DNA of 64,000 nucleotides from Nematostella vectensis (GCF_932526225.1 NC_064037.1:9282203-9346202); one strand, 5' to 3'; positions 38,169 to 51,400 are shown, counted from the first letter of the stretch. The notes: generated by a model from the letters alone, not told the origin. Program-made: numbers and translations.

Positions 38169-41100
38169 ATGGCGGAGTGCATTCCCGCAACAGCATTTCT
38201 TACTTGTTTGATATTTGTTCCTTTTATTGTAGCGTTTTCCTGCTACTTTGTGTACAAAGAGGGGTTTTTTAAGCAGTTGAAAGGCAAGAAGATTCTATTT
38301 TTCACCGCTCATCCCGACGACGAATGCATGTTTTTTGCGCCTTCCATTCTAAACTTGTCGAGCGTCAGTGAGGTGTTTCTGCTGTGTTTGACAACGGGTA
38401 AGTTAGGAAAGCAACCACAGGGTTATTCTTCAAAAAATACTTTTACCCCCTTAAGTACATATTTAGGGCGGTGGTGTGCTTGAGAAAGCTCTGACTTCAA
38501 CTCAAATATTTAAAATGGTTATTTGCTGTAGGTGATTATTATGGACAAGGCGAAACAAGGAAAAAGGAATTGCAAGAGAGCTGCGCTGTACTCGGGTTGA
38601 GCTCTGATCATGTCTCCATTGTCCAGGACAGGTACCTAAATAAATACAGAAAATCTCACAATGACAGGGATGGTTGAGACCTATGTAAATTTTGTCCATT
38701 ATATACAAAAATCCATATATGTGGGAAATTGATAAGAGGAAGAAGGAATAGCAGAGACATGGAAATCTTTCCAGTATATGCAAATAAACCTTTCACATTC
38801 CATTAAAGTAAGGGCTAATTTACGTAGACAGGAATGTTCTGCAAGGCTTCAGCTAGATGCGGTGATCGTCTAATACAAGGAATGGCTGGTGCTTGCTCTT
38901 TCCTCTGATAAGTTCCCCCTTTCCTCTGATAAGTTCTCTAGCTTGCTGCCATCTACTGCTTGCTGTACAAGTATGGATATATTAGGATAAATCATGGATA
39001 TATTCACTGAATACTTTATACTATCGTTGTCTTGTAGGAGGCTACCAGATGATCCAGAAGTAGAATGGGACCTCCGTTTAGTGCAAAACCTTTTGCAGAA
39101 ACATATATCAACTTATGACATTGACACAGTAGGTTAAGAAGTTGGTGTTTGGGTAGAGGAGACCTGAGTCTTATTTGTTTTACATTAATTTTCTTTCTTG
39201 GCCAAAACTCCTATCTATCCTTTGCACAGAAAATTGAAATTACACATATGCAAATATAAATATTTGGATGGCTTTGTTTTAATTTGAAGATGCTTGCAAA
39301 AGCAGATATCAAAATTAAAAGAAATCCTTTATGATCATCAAAGAAGCAGAGAGCCTCTAATATACTTTTTGTAGCCCTACTATATATCCAGCCTATTTCT
39401 GTTTCATGGAGGTGGGGTTACCCTAGCCTCCTCCACAGGCGACACTTTTGCCAAGAAAGCAGCAGCAAAAAAACAAGGCCATTTGGGAATCATGTTGTGA
39501 GGTGATGAGCTCACTAAGTAAGAAAGTCTCTCTTTATCCAGCCCCCTGAGGGGCCAACCATTTGAATTTTGACAGAGTGGTGAGCTTTTTAAAATATATC
39601 CTGCACGGCCCAAAGGGCCGAAAAAAATATCCTGCACTAATTGGTGGGCGGAAAGAAATATCCCACATCAGTAATAAAAATCCTTGTACACCAAATGCTT
39701 TGAAAAAAAAAATCTTGTGCACCCAAAAAATCCCACCCCCTTGCTCAAATAATCAAATGGTCGGCCCCTTGGAATCTGTTCACCACAGGGAGCCCTCATA
39801 ACTATTTCTATTCATTCTCATTTTTCCAACATTTAGAGACGTCTGCAGGGGAGGCTAGGGTTACCCCTCATTTGAATGTGTGGTTGTCCTAATAATAATA
39901 TGAGATCAGTGTGAAGAAATATGACAACTAGTATTTGCTTTGAACATTTTCAGGTGGTTACCTTTGATGGGTATGGTATCTCAGGCCATAGGAACCATAT
40001 TGCTCTTTACAAGTCACTAAATACCCTGCCAAATGGACCTGAGGGTAAAGGTTTACACATTCCAATCTACACACTAGAGAGTGTCTCCCTTGTAAGAAAG
40101 TATATCTCTTTCTTAGATCTGCCATGGAGCATATTTTCAAGGTAAAGACTTGATAACTTTACCCATTTGCAACAAACATTTCTACCTAAAAAACTAAAGC
40201 CTCACTATGTGAAGGTCATGATATTTATTACCCAACACATTTTCCCCGAAATTACTCTGGTAAATGAAATGATACTTTTCACTCATCCTAATTAAAACAT
40301 GTTGCACTGTGCTACCATGACAATTCTTATAATTGTCATATAGCAAACATTGATTCTAGTTCTGTTCCTTGTTCAGAATTGTGTAAGGTTGTTGGGCTGT
40401 GATGACCACGATAGAATGTCAATCAGCCCTTTATTATTAGTGTTTACATTTGAAAATGCAACAATCCTTTTACAATCCACAAGTCTGATATTTGGTTTAC
40501 ATTAGAGACTTTAAGCAACGATGACAGCGACTGCAGGGAGAATGTGACCCCCCCCAAAAAAAAAAAAAATAATAAAGGGGCTTTCATAAAAAAAACTATA
40601 GTAAAGCCTAGAATCTTATTTCTAGCAAAGCGAACAAGGATAATCTAGTTTTCAGTGCACATATTCCCGCCCTTGCTACACCATGAAACTTGGAGTTTTC
40701 AAGTTGTTGTTTAAAGAAAAATGGCTGAAATGTATCAGACAGACATTTTAGAGTATATTTCAGGTCTGGTTCCTCAAATTTTTTTTTTTTGCTGCTGTCG
40801 TTCGTGTTGCCGTTGCTTAAAGTTCCTATTATTTGATTGAGAACTTGCTTGAATTAGTCAATTGAAATGTATGCTTTGTGTGAATCGGTATTGGGAAGGA
40901 GCATCAAGTCCAGGTCACTTGCCTTCTTTAATTGTAGTCTTTGCATGTTATTTGGTTGGTAAACATTTTTTGATTCATCTTTTACTTGCCATCTTTCAAG
41001 TAGAGCTGTAAGGGATATATCACAAACATTATCATAAACAAATAGTCTGTATAGTTAGAGAATTGAGAGAATTTTGTCTCTATTTATAAGAGCATACAAA

Positions 41101-41414
41101 CTATCTACCTCACACTCATTTAAGTTTTGAATTCTATGCACATTTTTTCTTTCTTTTCTCTAGCTGTTTATTTCTCTGCTCTGTTCAGGATTATTTTAAA
41201 GCACAGGTGAGTTTGCATGTTTTTTTTCTTTTTATTCAGATCGAACCTTTCCCTTCCTGGTTTCACATGGTTGTATATCATTTCTCTGCAGAGGGCTATG
41301 GCCACACACTACAGCCAGTATGTTTGGTTCCGCCGACTCTATGTAGTATTCTCAAGATACATGGTAATGAATACACTTCTAAGAACTCAAGGCTCCAAGC
41401 CAAATAGAGAATGA
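38169..41414 (+). CDS. PIGL: PIGL, N-acetylglucosaminyl-phosphatidylinositol de-N-acetylase, 257 aa
   Basis: Second step of GPI-anchor synthesis at the ER: removes acetate from GlcNAc-PI. Exons: 38169-38397, 38532-38631, 39038-39128, 39954-40141, 41164-41206, 41292-41414; the sum is 774 nt with all phases consistent. An N-terminal membrane anchor (AFLTCLIFVPFIVAFSCYFV, residues 9-28) is followed by the metal-binding motif TAHPDDECMF (H48, D50, D51). GDYYGQGETRKKEL follows as in eukaryotic PIG-L, then VTFDGYGISGHRNH with H152 and H155, the latter a likely zinc ligand. The C-terminus is basic (VWFRRLYVVFSRYMVMNTLL). The length matches the vertebrate protein (about 252 aa). The ATG was chosen as the first Met before the anchor. 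A MITE occupies intron 3. Confidence 0.96.
39412..39871. mobile_element. MITE in PIGL intron 3
   Basis: GGGGTTACCCTAGCCTCC at the left and GGAGGCTAGGGTTACCCC at the right are exact inverted repeats, extended by CACAGGCGAC / GTCTGCAG. The interior has no transposase ORF. Confidence 0.82.
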
Positions 41415-41796
41415 TTTAGCCAAGGCTACAATCATAATTTATTTATTGAACTATGTAATTACTTTCCAAAAGAAAAACGAATACATTATACTTTGACTTT
41501 TGTAATGACTTCAAAGTATATGAAGCTGTAATTGATAGCATACATGGAAATTAAATACAGAAGATTGCATAAACTGAGCAGAGGTTGTACATATAAAGAA
41601 TGAAAATCACAGGTTGAAACTAGCTCGGAACTAGCAACTAGACCATGAGAAAAGACCAGTTGTCCATGCATTGCTCATTCAATATTCCAGATAATCTGGA
41701 TCTTCTGGATCATCCTTTGTTTTAACAGCATCCAATAACAACACATGCTAAAAGTTCATTGATAGCATGGTACATGTGGAGCCATGGTATGTTATG
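41415..41796. other. Short tail-to-tail gap between PIGL and LLPH
   Basis: 382 bp that must serve as the 3' UTR/terminator of both genes. TTTATT near 41450 could be a minus-strand poly-A signal for LLPH. Nothing else was recognised. Confidence 0.5.
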
Positions 41797-43395
41797 TCAC
41801 CATTTGAAGGCAGTTTTTCCCCTCCTCTTCTTGTTTCCGAGCCGCTTCATTGTCTTTTTGCTTTTGAACTTTTTCTTTTTAACATATTTTGATTTAGTAG
41901 TCACCCTCTTTTCCTCGCCCATGTCAACATCACCTGGAATAAGGAAAAGGTCATTATACAGCCATAAACCTTTAATTGACTTTTGTAATCAAGAAGACTA
42001 TTTAAAAAATTGCTGACAATTTTACTGAAAGTAAAAAAAAGGTTTCTTGATGTACCGTTACCGATATTAAATCAGTGCCTCCCCAACTAAGCACCTCCCA
42101 TAATCCCCTAATAAGTGCCTAAGATAAGAAATATTAAAAACAGTGCTTTCCCTAAATAAACACCTCTCCCTAATAAGCACCTAAAATGAGAAATATAAAT
42201 AAGTACCCGCCCTAAATAAGTTCCTCACTTAGTAACAAACCTAAGTAACCAGAACTGATAACTGATTGAAAGCATGTTTTGTTATGGTTCTGGGAGAATT
42301 TTTGCTCCATGTACATTGTAAAAAAAACTTTTTTACCTAGAAATATTAAGGTTTTGAAAGAAGTACCTCACTTGGGACATGAAAAAATTACAATACATGT
42401 TTCATAGATGTAGTTTTGCTCTTAGTTTAGTGGGGGGGTGAATAGGGGTATGTAAATCCGCCGATCTGCAACATTTTCGGGGCAAATCCGTGGATCTGCA
42501 GATTTAAAGATCGGTATGGTTTGACAGATAAACAATAGCATCGATTGAAATTCATTAAAAATCCGAAATTTGACTGTCAAAGCAGTCAAAATTCAAAATC
42601 TGTGCCCAAATTGTCAACAGATCCGTGATCCGCCATATTTCCAAAATTCGCCAATCTGCTGAAAATAATCATAAAATCCATAATCTGTGAGCATTTCAGG
42701 GCTGAATCCGCCGATCCGCGAAGCTATTCACCCCCCCTTTAGTACAAGGTATTTCTTAACAATTTGATAGATATAGTGTTGTATTTAGCATAGGGCTTCT
42801 TACCCATTTGATAGATGTATAAAAATGTTGTTCTTTGCTAACTCTTGATCACAATGGAGAGATATCATACTTATGACACTAACACTCATGATTTTGGCAA
42901 GACATTCAATCCCTAGCACATAGGAAATGAAGAAGATCACCTCTTAAACTATAAATACAGTAGTGTAGCCACGCTTTACTTAAAAACACCCAGTTTCATG
43001 AGCACTTGTGTTCCAAAAATTATTTAATTTGGTGGACTAAGCGCACATGTCATGGTTTCTGGCCTTGAAAAAAGAAAATGTTTTGGCTCCCACCCAATCA
43101 AAACTCAATTGAACACACATAAAGGTCTCTAGACCCCAAGACTGCCCTTACCAGCGCTGTCCATCGCCATGGTTTCTTCGTTGTTCGCTGTGACTTTCTC
43201 CACGTGTTCTATGTTGTTTCCCTTAACATTTGATTGCTTCTCAGGCGTTGAGGTATTTTCCGCCATTGTAACATCTTTGACGATATCAGTAGTACCAACC
43301 ATGTCCAGAAGTTTCTGTTTTACCTTTTCTTTGTTCTTTTTTCGCTTTTCTGCCCGCATTTTTCGCTTCCATTTTGAACGAAGGCTTTTCGCCAT
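41797..43395 (-). CDS. LLPH: LLPH (LAPS18-like) nuclear protein, 126 aa
   Basis: Small, very basic nucleolar protein linked to large-subunit ribosome biogenesis and, in vertebrates, to neuronal gene expression. Exons on minus: 43395-43152 and 41933-41797 (381 nt, phase 1 junction GCTG|gtaagg to ttccag|GTGATG). The N-terminus MAKSLRSKWKRKMRAEKRKK is the family signature. The middle is acidic and Thr/Asn-rich and poorly conserved. The C-terminus is again Lys/Arg-rich (KYVKKKKFKSKKTMKRLGNK) and ends TAFKW. The start was chosen at MAKSL, not the upstream in-frame Met, because the family always begins there. Confidence 0.95.
42077..42235. repeat. Degenerate tandem repeat in the LLPH intron
   Basis: CCCTAATAAGYRCCTAARAT and GAGAAATAT return two to three times at about 60-bp spacing. 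Confidence 0.55.
42430..42737. mobile_element. MITE with GGGGGGGTGAATA ends in the LLPH intron
   Basis: Left TGGGGGGGTGAATAG and right CTATTCACCCCCCC are inverted repeats. The interior repeats ATCCGCCGATC-type words. No ORF. Confidence 0.72.
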
Positions 43396-43665
43396 TTTGA
43401 ATTGTATGATGCAGTCTCGTTGTTTGGGTTCCCTGTGTAATATTCGCAAAGAGCGATGGGAAGGGTCGTTTCCAGGGCATCAACATCGTACCACAGGTCC
43501 AGATTGTCCCCCACAAATCTTTCAAAATTTATATTTATTCTTTTATTATTGAGGATTTTTATTAAATTTTGCAAAGCGTTAGACAACCCGCTCCCAGCTG
43601 TTAGCTTTTGTTTTTTTTTCTCGACGCAGACTACCAACTTCCTCACATTTTGTATTATATAGGTT

Positions 43666-44044
43666 TCACGGTGTTCCTAGGATCAGGCTATTTTTAGACG
43701 CGCGGATTAGCCAATCAGATGCGAACTTGGTGCTTACGTTTTGGCTGAGCTCAACTGCACGCGCTGTCTCAGACAAAAAGCTATGTTTCTATCTTCGGTA
43801 CTTTGACTTTTGTTGCTCTCTTCTTCAATTATGAATCCAGTTTTACCTACGAATTTAAATTCTGGCTCACAATTCTTTTGTTGAACAAACAAAACCGACG
43901 GATGATGGATAAAGAAATATTCTTCCTAACTGAAATTTGCGCGTGCAGCCTCAAGTCACTAGCGCGCGCGACCAACGTCAACGTAGCTGATTGGCCCGTT
44001 AGTGCGCGCGTCTAAAAATAGCCTGATCCTAGGGAACGCCGTGA
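43666..44044. mobile_element. MITE with TCACGGTGTTCCTAGGATCA ends
   Basis: The left TCACGGTGTTCCTAGGATCA and following GGCTATTTTTAGACGCGCG are mirrored by CGCGCGTCTAAAAATAGCC and TGATCCTAGGGAACGCCGTGA at the right. TTATATA-like sequence flanks both sides but is offset by a few bases. Confidence 0.82.
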
Positions 44045-44424
44045 CACTTATATAATGCAGATGATTGCCCCTACTTATGAGCACCCGGTATACATTAAAT
44101 GTATAAAAAAAAGTCTGTATAAATTCAGGTCAAACTAGATACTCTTTCTTGTGTTTTTATTAACAAGTGAACCTTAGTTTATGCTGGCTGCGGGCAACTC
44201 ATATTTGCGTTACGTGACATCACATGCCTCATGGGAATGTCACGCTACTTAGTCGGGCTGGTTACGTGTAGTTTTTGGTACGATGCTGTTATTTGTGTTG
44301 ATTCACAAAATTGCAGAATTCCGTTGACTTTATATGAGTGTAACGTATCTAGAAAGTAATGTCTCTCGGACTTAAAAATAGAACCTTTAAAAGAAAAAGT
44401 CGACAACAACGCAGATTTATGTTT

Positions 44425-44470
44425 TTAGAACAATATTTCGGCAGGCCAATACCTACCTTCGTCAGGTTAA
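44425..44470 (-). repeat. Hammerhead-ribozyme-like core, likely Penelope/LINE remnant
   Basis: Minus strand reads CTGACGA, then GGTAGG-tattgg-CCTGCC (a 6-bp stem with one G-U pair), then GAAA. These are the conserved core and stem II of a hammerhead. Stem III does not pair well in my reading, so self-cleavage is doubtful. Similar motifs are known in Penelope-like retroelements and retrozymes. Confidence 0.4.
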
Positions 44471-44666
44471 AAATGAGTTACAGTAGCATATTGCAGCTAG
44501 TATATGTACAAAGCTCATTGATGATTAACTAACAAAAGATAAAAATAGTAATTGAGTAAGGAGTAACTTATGGAAGATGGTGAATAGGGTGGTGTGGATT
44601 ACTAAACAGCTAAAAAGGGCTGTTTTTCAAACAGGGCGTGATATATATTTTTTCTATAGAGTTGCG

Positions 44667-45401
44667 TTACATAGAAGGCGTGACATGCTGTTCCAATGGC
44701 GGTGTCACGTTTGTCGCGAGCATCTCGACGCCATGCTTGTCTTCTTGATTGGTATGAGATACTGGCTGCACCTTACCATTCTTCTTTCGCCTGAAGAACA
44801 AGATGAAAAAGATTGGTTTACGACATACCTTACTGCCGGACTATATTTAAAAATGTCACTTTAATTTTTCGCAATTAAAGAGACGCGAAATTTGATTTCC
44901 GAACTTACGTTATTTATTTATTTTTTTTATTTATTTTTGTTTCAAGGCTTCTTTGTAGCGTTTTGGATTTTATATTTGCGAAAGAAATAGCTTTGCCCCT
45001 AAATCACGACATTTAAGTCTCGAGAAATACGCCGGCCCTTTTTTCGCGAAATTAAGTACCCGCGAAATAAGGTGCGTCTTTTTTAGTCTCCCACTCGATC
45101 AAGCGAGTCATCCACAGCAATGCAATGTCCAGCTTTCCTATCCAGGCCCGTACCCAGGGGGGTGCAGGGGGTGCGAACGCACCCCCCACAACGACCTAAA
45201 GTCCATTTTCGGTTCTCAATAGACGTGCCATTTGTAGACAAAACGTCAGCTAGATCACTCTGGTATGCCATCAATCCATAAGTCAGACTATTTTGTAGCC
45301 AATAAACGTCCCTTGGAGATACCGCTTAAAAAGGCATTAAAAAAATCCCCTTTTGTTCTTTCGGGGGTGGTCAGATTTTTATCAGAAAATTTACTCTCTC
45401 C

Positions 45402-45433
<32 letters not shown>

Positions 45434-48400
45434 AGAAAAATAAGGTCCACTTTCGGATTTCTCACTCCCCCAATCCCCCAAGAAAAAATCCTGGGTACGG
45501 GCCTGCTATCTGTTGCATTGTCTGGCATTTAACACTCAATTTGAAATAATTGACATTAGACTCCAAGCTATTCATGAGCATAATCAATTTATCTTACCAA
45601 TAACAAAACCGCAACACTACAGCCAGAATCAATACCAACACGCCACCGCCGATAGCTAGCGCCATGGTTAAGTATGATTTTTCACGCTCCGCGGACGACA
45701 AGGGTGGAGTTGTCACGTGACTTGTGGGTGTTGGGATAGAGTATTTTGTCACTTTGATAATGGAGAAGCCGAATGCTGATGAGATGAAGCTTGTTGATTG
45801 ATTGACGGCGTCGAGTAAAGCGTTCTAAAAAAAGAGACAGTCTGTCAGATTGAGTATGATTTGCTGTTAATTTAAAACAAGAGACCATGATGTAAGAGAA
45901 CGAATCCCCCGTATTAGGGTATGTCCCAATGATGACGTCCGTGAAAGCTATTTTTAGAACAACCAGTTATTTTTAGATAGGCCTCTGATTGGTCAGCGCT
46001 CATCGGCAAAGGCTGCTATGGAAATCTTTTTGAACGAAAATAAATTCCTTTTTTACGAGCACTGTGAAAATGATTTACCAGAGAGTACGCTAGATTCAAT
46101 CAACCGTTTCTCGGACATTAAAGACATTATAATGCATAGAGTGCGTGATTTTAGGCGTGGGGAATAATTTCCCCAGTAAACGTTTTCACAGCTGATTCGC
46201 AATATAAAACCACAATCAATCAGAAATCTGTGTTTACAACACACAATTCTCTTCCAATTCCCTTTTAATGAAAAAGATACATCCAGAACTTAATACCATT
46301 ATATTCACACCGATATTGTGGTTATTAAGACATGTATTTCACAAATAAAAGATTTCAAGACCTTATAATGAAGTAAATCTTCATTCCAACAAGGGTTTCT
46401 TGAGTGACGTGATTTTTGAACATTTGCTTGAAGAATTGAAGTTCATTCATCTAAAAACATTGAAGATCAAAGAGCCTTCTTGTATTAAAATACATAACAT
46501 AGATTCTGATAATGCCTAGGATTCTACATCTCACCGAATTGCAGAGATAAAGAACTTTTTAGGAGTCAGCCCGATGCATCTTGAATGAACTCCAAATTCG
46601 CCGTCTCCTCGGCGTCTTCCCGTTCAATTATTTAAACAACATTTAGATAACTTAACATCAGGTAACTTTACACATACCAGTTCACCACCCTACGAGTAGC
46701 ATTGTGATCATGAGCTATGAGGGGCAGCTAAAAGGATAAAACAGATAGCGAAAAAGTGCAGAGGGAAAAAAGTTTGTTGTGAAAATGTACTAGCTCGCGA
46801 GGTGCCCATAACCAAATATGGCGCGACGAACCATATATAGATGCTATGATTGACAAGCTCGCGCAATCTAAAAATAGCTTTCAAGGACGACATCATGGGC
46901 CACGGGGATTCGTTCTCTTATATCATGGTCTCTTGTTTAAAACTATTTGATAAGAATTACTCGATGAGTTTGTTTGCACATAATACTCATGAAAGCGGGG
47001 CGTAGAATTCGGTTTTATGTGAATGATGTGCGGTGCGACTACACCTCCTTCTTCGTCGTCTGTTCTTTATTTTCCACTCAAACTTGGCATAACAAATCCG
47101 CCCGAGCTCCAACGAGTCCCTCTCGAACCCAGGACCCCGGGGTACTTGAAACTCTGAGAAGTTTTGGCCATCCACTGTCAAATAATGCTGCGATTTTCAC
47201 GAACGAAAAATTTTTCTTCATCAAAGACAGACATTCACAAATTGTACAGAATGGTCGGAGATTTATTGTTCTCTAATTTTACTCTGCCTTATGGTTAACG
47301 TCCAGAAGAACACGAAGGGTACAACAACAAAAAACACTATTATCAAATGTAATTGACGGGGCACTTATACTAGAAAGTCACAGGCTCTATGAATTAGAAA
47401 ACTTGTATCCTTGGATATAATGCGAGGCTATGTGAATTGAGACTTGCATGTGGCGATTTGCAGATATCAGTGTTAGAAAGCGTCCATCCATATGCTTAAC
47501 CGATTTTGTGACACACCCCTTATTTCCAAAGCTGCATGAGAGCCTCCCTCACACATATTTATAATGGTGCGTTTTTCAGGGGCCCGGTGTTAATGTAGCC
47601 GTGAAAGCGAGGTTAGTGTAGCCGTGAAAGCGAGGCGGATCGGAGTTTGCTTACAGCCTAGCAAGTTTTTAAACTTTCTGTAATAGCGGTGGTTTACCTT
47701 GTCTGGTCGAAGATTTTCAAACGTGACTTGCACAGTCTGGGCTAGCTCATCACTTGTAGGAGTTCGCGGGGGCGGGGGAGGACCTACAGAGATGTATAGC
47801 ATTGTCACGCCATTGTCATGCAACACACTCTTCTTCACGCACTAGCTCTCCCAAACTGCTTCGTCATGTCACCGCTAACGCGCGGTGAATGGCTAGATCA
47901 AAACCACCCGTGTGATATCACACCATAGTCACGTGCTACGTAACGTAATAGTCACGCAACACGCTGTCCTTCGCATCACCTGATATCTTTCTGGTGTAAG
48001 GACGTTTATTCCATCTAGTCAATTCCGCTAAGATCTGCTGTGCCCATTGGTCCAACTTGTCACGCATGTACACACGCACTCGCTTCCCTTTATTTATCTT
48101 GACAACAACCCATCTTGTCACGCCAATATTCTGTCACGCACAACTCTACTCACCTGCCCGGTCTTGTCTCGCCACCTGGTCACGCACTACCCACCTGTTC
48201 CGTCTTCTCATAGCCTGCGTAGCAAGCGTTCCCGTGTGGAACGGAAATCCAGAGAAACTAAAAACAGAGGAAACATACGAGAAGTTCGATATGCCTCATT
48301 TTGGCCCCCCTCCTTCCTTTTTTGCGCTCGCCCCAATTTTGGCGCTGTCAAAATCTCGCTCATCGAACTTCTCGTCGGTTTCTGGGTTTCTTTGCGCTCA

Positions 48401-51400
48401 AAACAAACGGGAACGCTTGCTACGCACGCTAGAATTCTCAACGCTCCTCGTCACGCACTATTCTACTCACCTGTTCCATCTTGTCACGCCACCTCGTTAC
48501 GCACTGTTCTACTCACCTGTTCCATCTTGTCACGCCACCTCGTCATGCACTATTCTACTCACCTATCCCATCTTGTCACGCCACCTCGTCACGCACTATT
48601 CTACTCACCTGTTCCATCTTGTCACGCCACCTCGTCATGCACTATTTTACTCAACTGTTCCATCTCATCACGCCACCTCGTTACGCACTATTCTACTTGC
48701 CTGTTCCATCTTATCACGCCACCTCGTCATGCACTATTCTACTCACCTGTACCATCTTGTCACGCCACCTCGCCATGCACTATTTTACTCAACTGTTCCA
48801 TCTTGTCACACCACCTCGTCACGCACTGTTCTACCCATCTGTTCCATTTTGTCACGCTACCTCGTCACAAACTATTCTACTCACCTGTTCCATCTTGTCA
48901 CGCCACCTCGTCACACATTGTTCTACTCACCTGTACCGTCCACTGTGTAGGAAAGCACGAATCCTCTGGCGTTGCCGCCCGCCTCGTCCGAGTGGAACCT
49001 GACCACCATCTGGTGTCCGGTAGAGACCACCTGTTCCCTGGTGACCAGGTAGCCGCAGTACTTGCCACGTGACGTCCAAGTACTTGCCAAAGCCGTCCAA
49101 GAATTCCAGGTTATCACCGGAGCAGTGTGCGCTGTAATCCAACTCGAAGTACGTGAACGTTACGTAGATCTGGTAGCCGAGCTCGTACGAAATCAGCCAA
49201 GAGCAGTCGTAACCCTTCGGGTAGAAGTCGGGATAATTCGGAGACTCGACGATTCCCGACGCGTTAGTGAAATTGCAGGGACAATCTGAGGGAAATAGAA
49301 TACGAATAACTGAATATTTTACTCCTGAAGGGTAAGATGGGGACTGAAAACGATTAAAGAACAGGTGCAGAAGTTGAGGTTAGCAAATTACCTGTTTTAT
49401 GTAAAGTATAGCTAATATCAAACCCTTCCCTAGCCACTCTGCCATTCGTCACAAACTCCACAAACATGACATTCCCGGATGTGACCACGCGACGCTTGAC
49501 ATCCTTGTCCGAGCAGAACTTTCCAAGGGACTGGGAACTATTATCAGGTCCGTCGAACACTTCAACGTAGTCGCGTGAGCAGTTTATCGCAAACTCCAGA
49601 TCGACAGTTAGGAATAAGAGGTCGACTGCGTAACCAGGCCGCTGCTCTATTTGCCATGCGCAGTACACGTTGTTGGGGTAGTTGTCTGGGTAAAGGGGAG
49701 ACTTGATAGAGCCGCGACTGCTGTTCAGATACCCTCTGCACTCTGGGAAACCAAACATGAGCAAAGTATTCTTAGAAATATCTAATTATCAATCAGAGGG
49801 AGGTAACAAACTTCGTTTTCGCCACAAACACATTGGAAGACAATTCTATGTCATAGGAATTCCAGGGATGGGGACCTTTGACAATTTACACAATGATAAA
49901 CTTTTCTTTTACCCACCAAACAGCAGCGACGTGTAGTGTATCTGGAGACCAGCGTTCGTGAGTCCCGATGTTGATTCATACTCCAAGCGCACTTCATCGG
50001 TTTTGGAGTAGATCAGCTCCCCTTTCTGGTAACCACAGTAACGACCAATCACCGAGCCGCCTTCTTTGATCACGAGGTGGTCACGTGAACAGTTTTCCGT
50101 CTGTTCCAGGTAAAACCGGTCAAACAAGATCGATATCACGTGACCAGCGGGTGCTTGAATGGTCCACGTACATTTCGAGTTTCCCATGGGGGATATGAGG
50201 CTGCCCTCTTGGTTGGTTATAGTAGAATTGCACGCTGCAATAAAAGTAAAGAAAATATGTTTTTCTCCGTATTCTTTACTGTACTATTGAATTGATCCCA
50301 TCAATTTCACGCTTGATTATTTTTCTCTGATGTCATAATATTTCTCTCCCATCAACAATCTGATCATTTTGTTAGTTTGTTTTCTTTTTTTTATATAAAA
50401 ATATCATTTTTCAAGTGAATTTGTTTGGCGTATCCCATCTTTCCTATCTCTGTTTTGATTTTTTCTCTGCAGCCCGTCACCTTTTCCCAGGACATATCCT
50501 GATTACCTAGCCAACGACATGGGCTACTCGCCCACAGAACTTTGTACCACACCAAGTGTACCACACCCTTTGTACCACACCCCGTGTACCACACCCTTTG
50601 TACCTACACCCTTTGTACCCACACCCTTTGTACCACACCCCGTGTACCACACCCCTTGTAATCACACCCCTTGTACCACACCTTTTGTACGCACACCCCT
50701 CGTACGCACACACCGTGTACCACACCCTTTGTACTACACCCCGTGTACTACACCCTTCTTACCACACCCCGTGTACCACACCCTTTGTACCACACCCCTT
50801 GTACGTACACCGCTTGTACGCACACCCTTCGTACGCACATCCTTTGTACCACACCCCGTTTGCCACACCCTTTTTACAACACCCTTTGTACCACACCCCT
50901 TGTACGAACACCCCTTGTACCCCACCCCTTGTACGCACACCCTTTGTACCACACCCCGTGTACCACACCCCTTGTACGAACACCCTTTGTACCACACCCT
51001 TCGTACCACACCCCTTGTACCACACCCCGCGTACGCACACCCTTCGTACCACACCCCTTGTACGCACAGTACCTGATTGTACCGCGCGGTAGAGAACTTT
51101 GAAACCACGCCTCGTTTCCGTCAGGTCAGACCAGAACTGCACAGTCAGCTCATTTCCATTAGACTGCACCCACTGACCAATCATGTAACCACAGTATCGA
51201 CCAATCAGCGCCGAGCTCCCGACTGGCCCGTCCCAGACTTCGAGCGCATCATCACTACACGCGGACGAGTACGCTAGATCCAGGAATTCTATGGCCAGTG
51301 ATACCAATTGTCCAGCGGTCACCTGGATGCGGTATGTGCAGTTCACGTTTAGCGGATAGCTGTCGGGGTAATACGGGGACTCGATGACTCCGCTGCTGCT

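Larger units (their letters stand above)
43396..44666. other. Gap between LLPH and the 3' end of the minus-strand CUB gene
   Basis: Holds the LLPH promoter, a MITE at 43666-44044 and a hammerhead-like retroelement fragment at 44430-44470. The minus ORF at 43320-43646 overlapping LLPH exon 1 is a shadow frame. Confidence 0.5.

Noticed and set aside
44577-44864. 95-aa plus-strand ORF
   Set aside because: Lies over the last exon of CUB copy A on the opposite strand; the minus-strand exon joins in phase to the TM exon and ends in a stop.
46987-47190. Minus-strand ORF with an acceptor considered as the missing SEA-like exon of copy A
   Set aside because: No similarity to the copy B exon. It contains GGGTTCGAGAGGGACTC, a tRNA B-box-like word, so it is probably a SINE fragment.
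48047-49072. Long plus-strand ORFs (up to 341 aa, SRHLVTHYSTHLFHL-type repeats)
   Set aside because: They are read through the 46-bp minisatellite opposite to CUB copy A. 3 x 46 bp is a whole number of codons, so an open frame repeats by chance. The mirror ORFs at 59573-60564 are the same artefact.
50519-51102. Tandem YHTPCTTPLV-type ORFs and their reverse
   Set aside because: Translation of the 14-bp minisatellite in an intron; same for 58051-58484.
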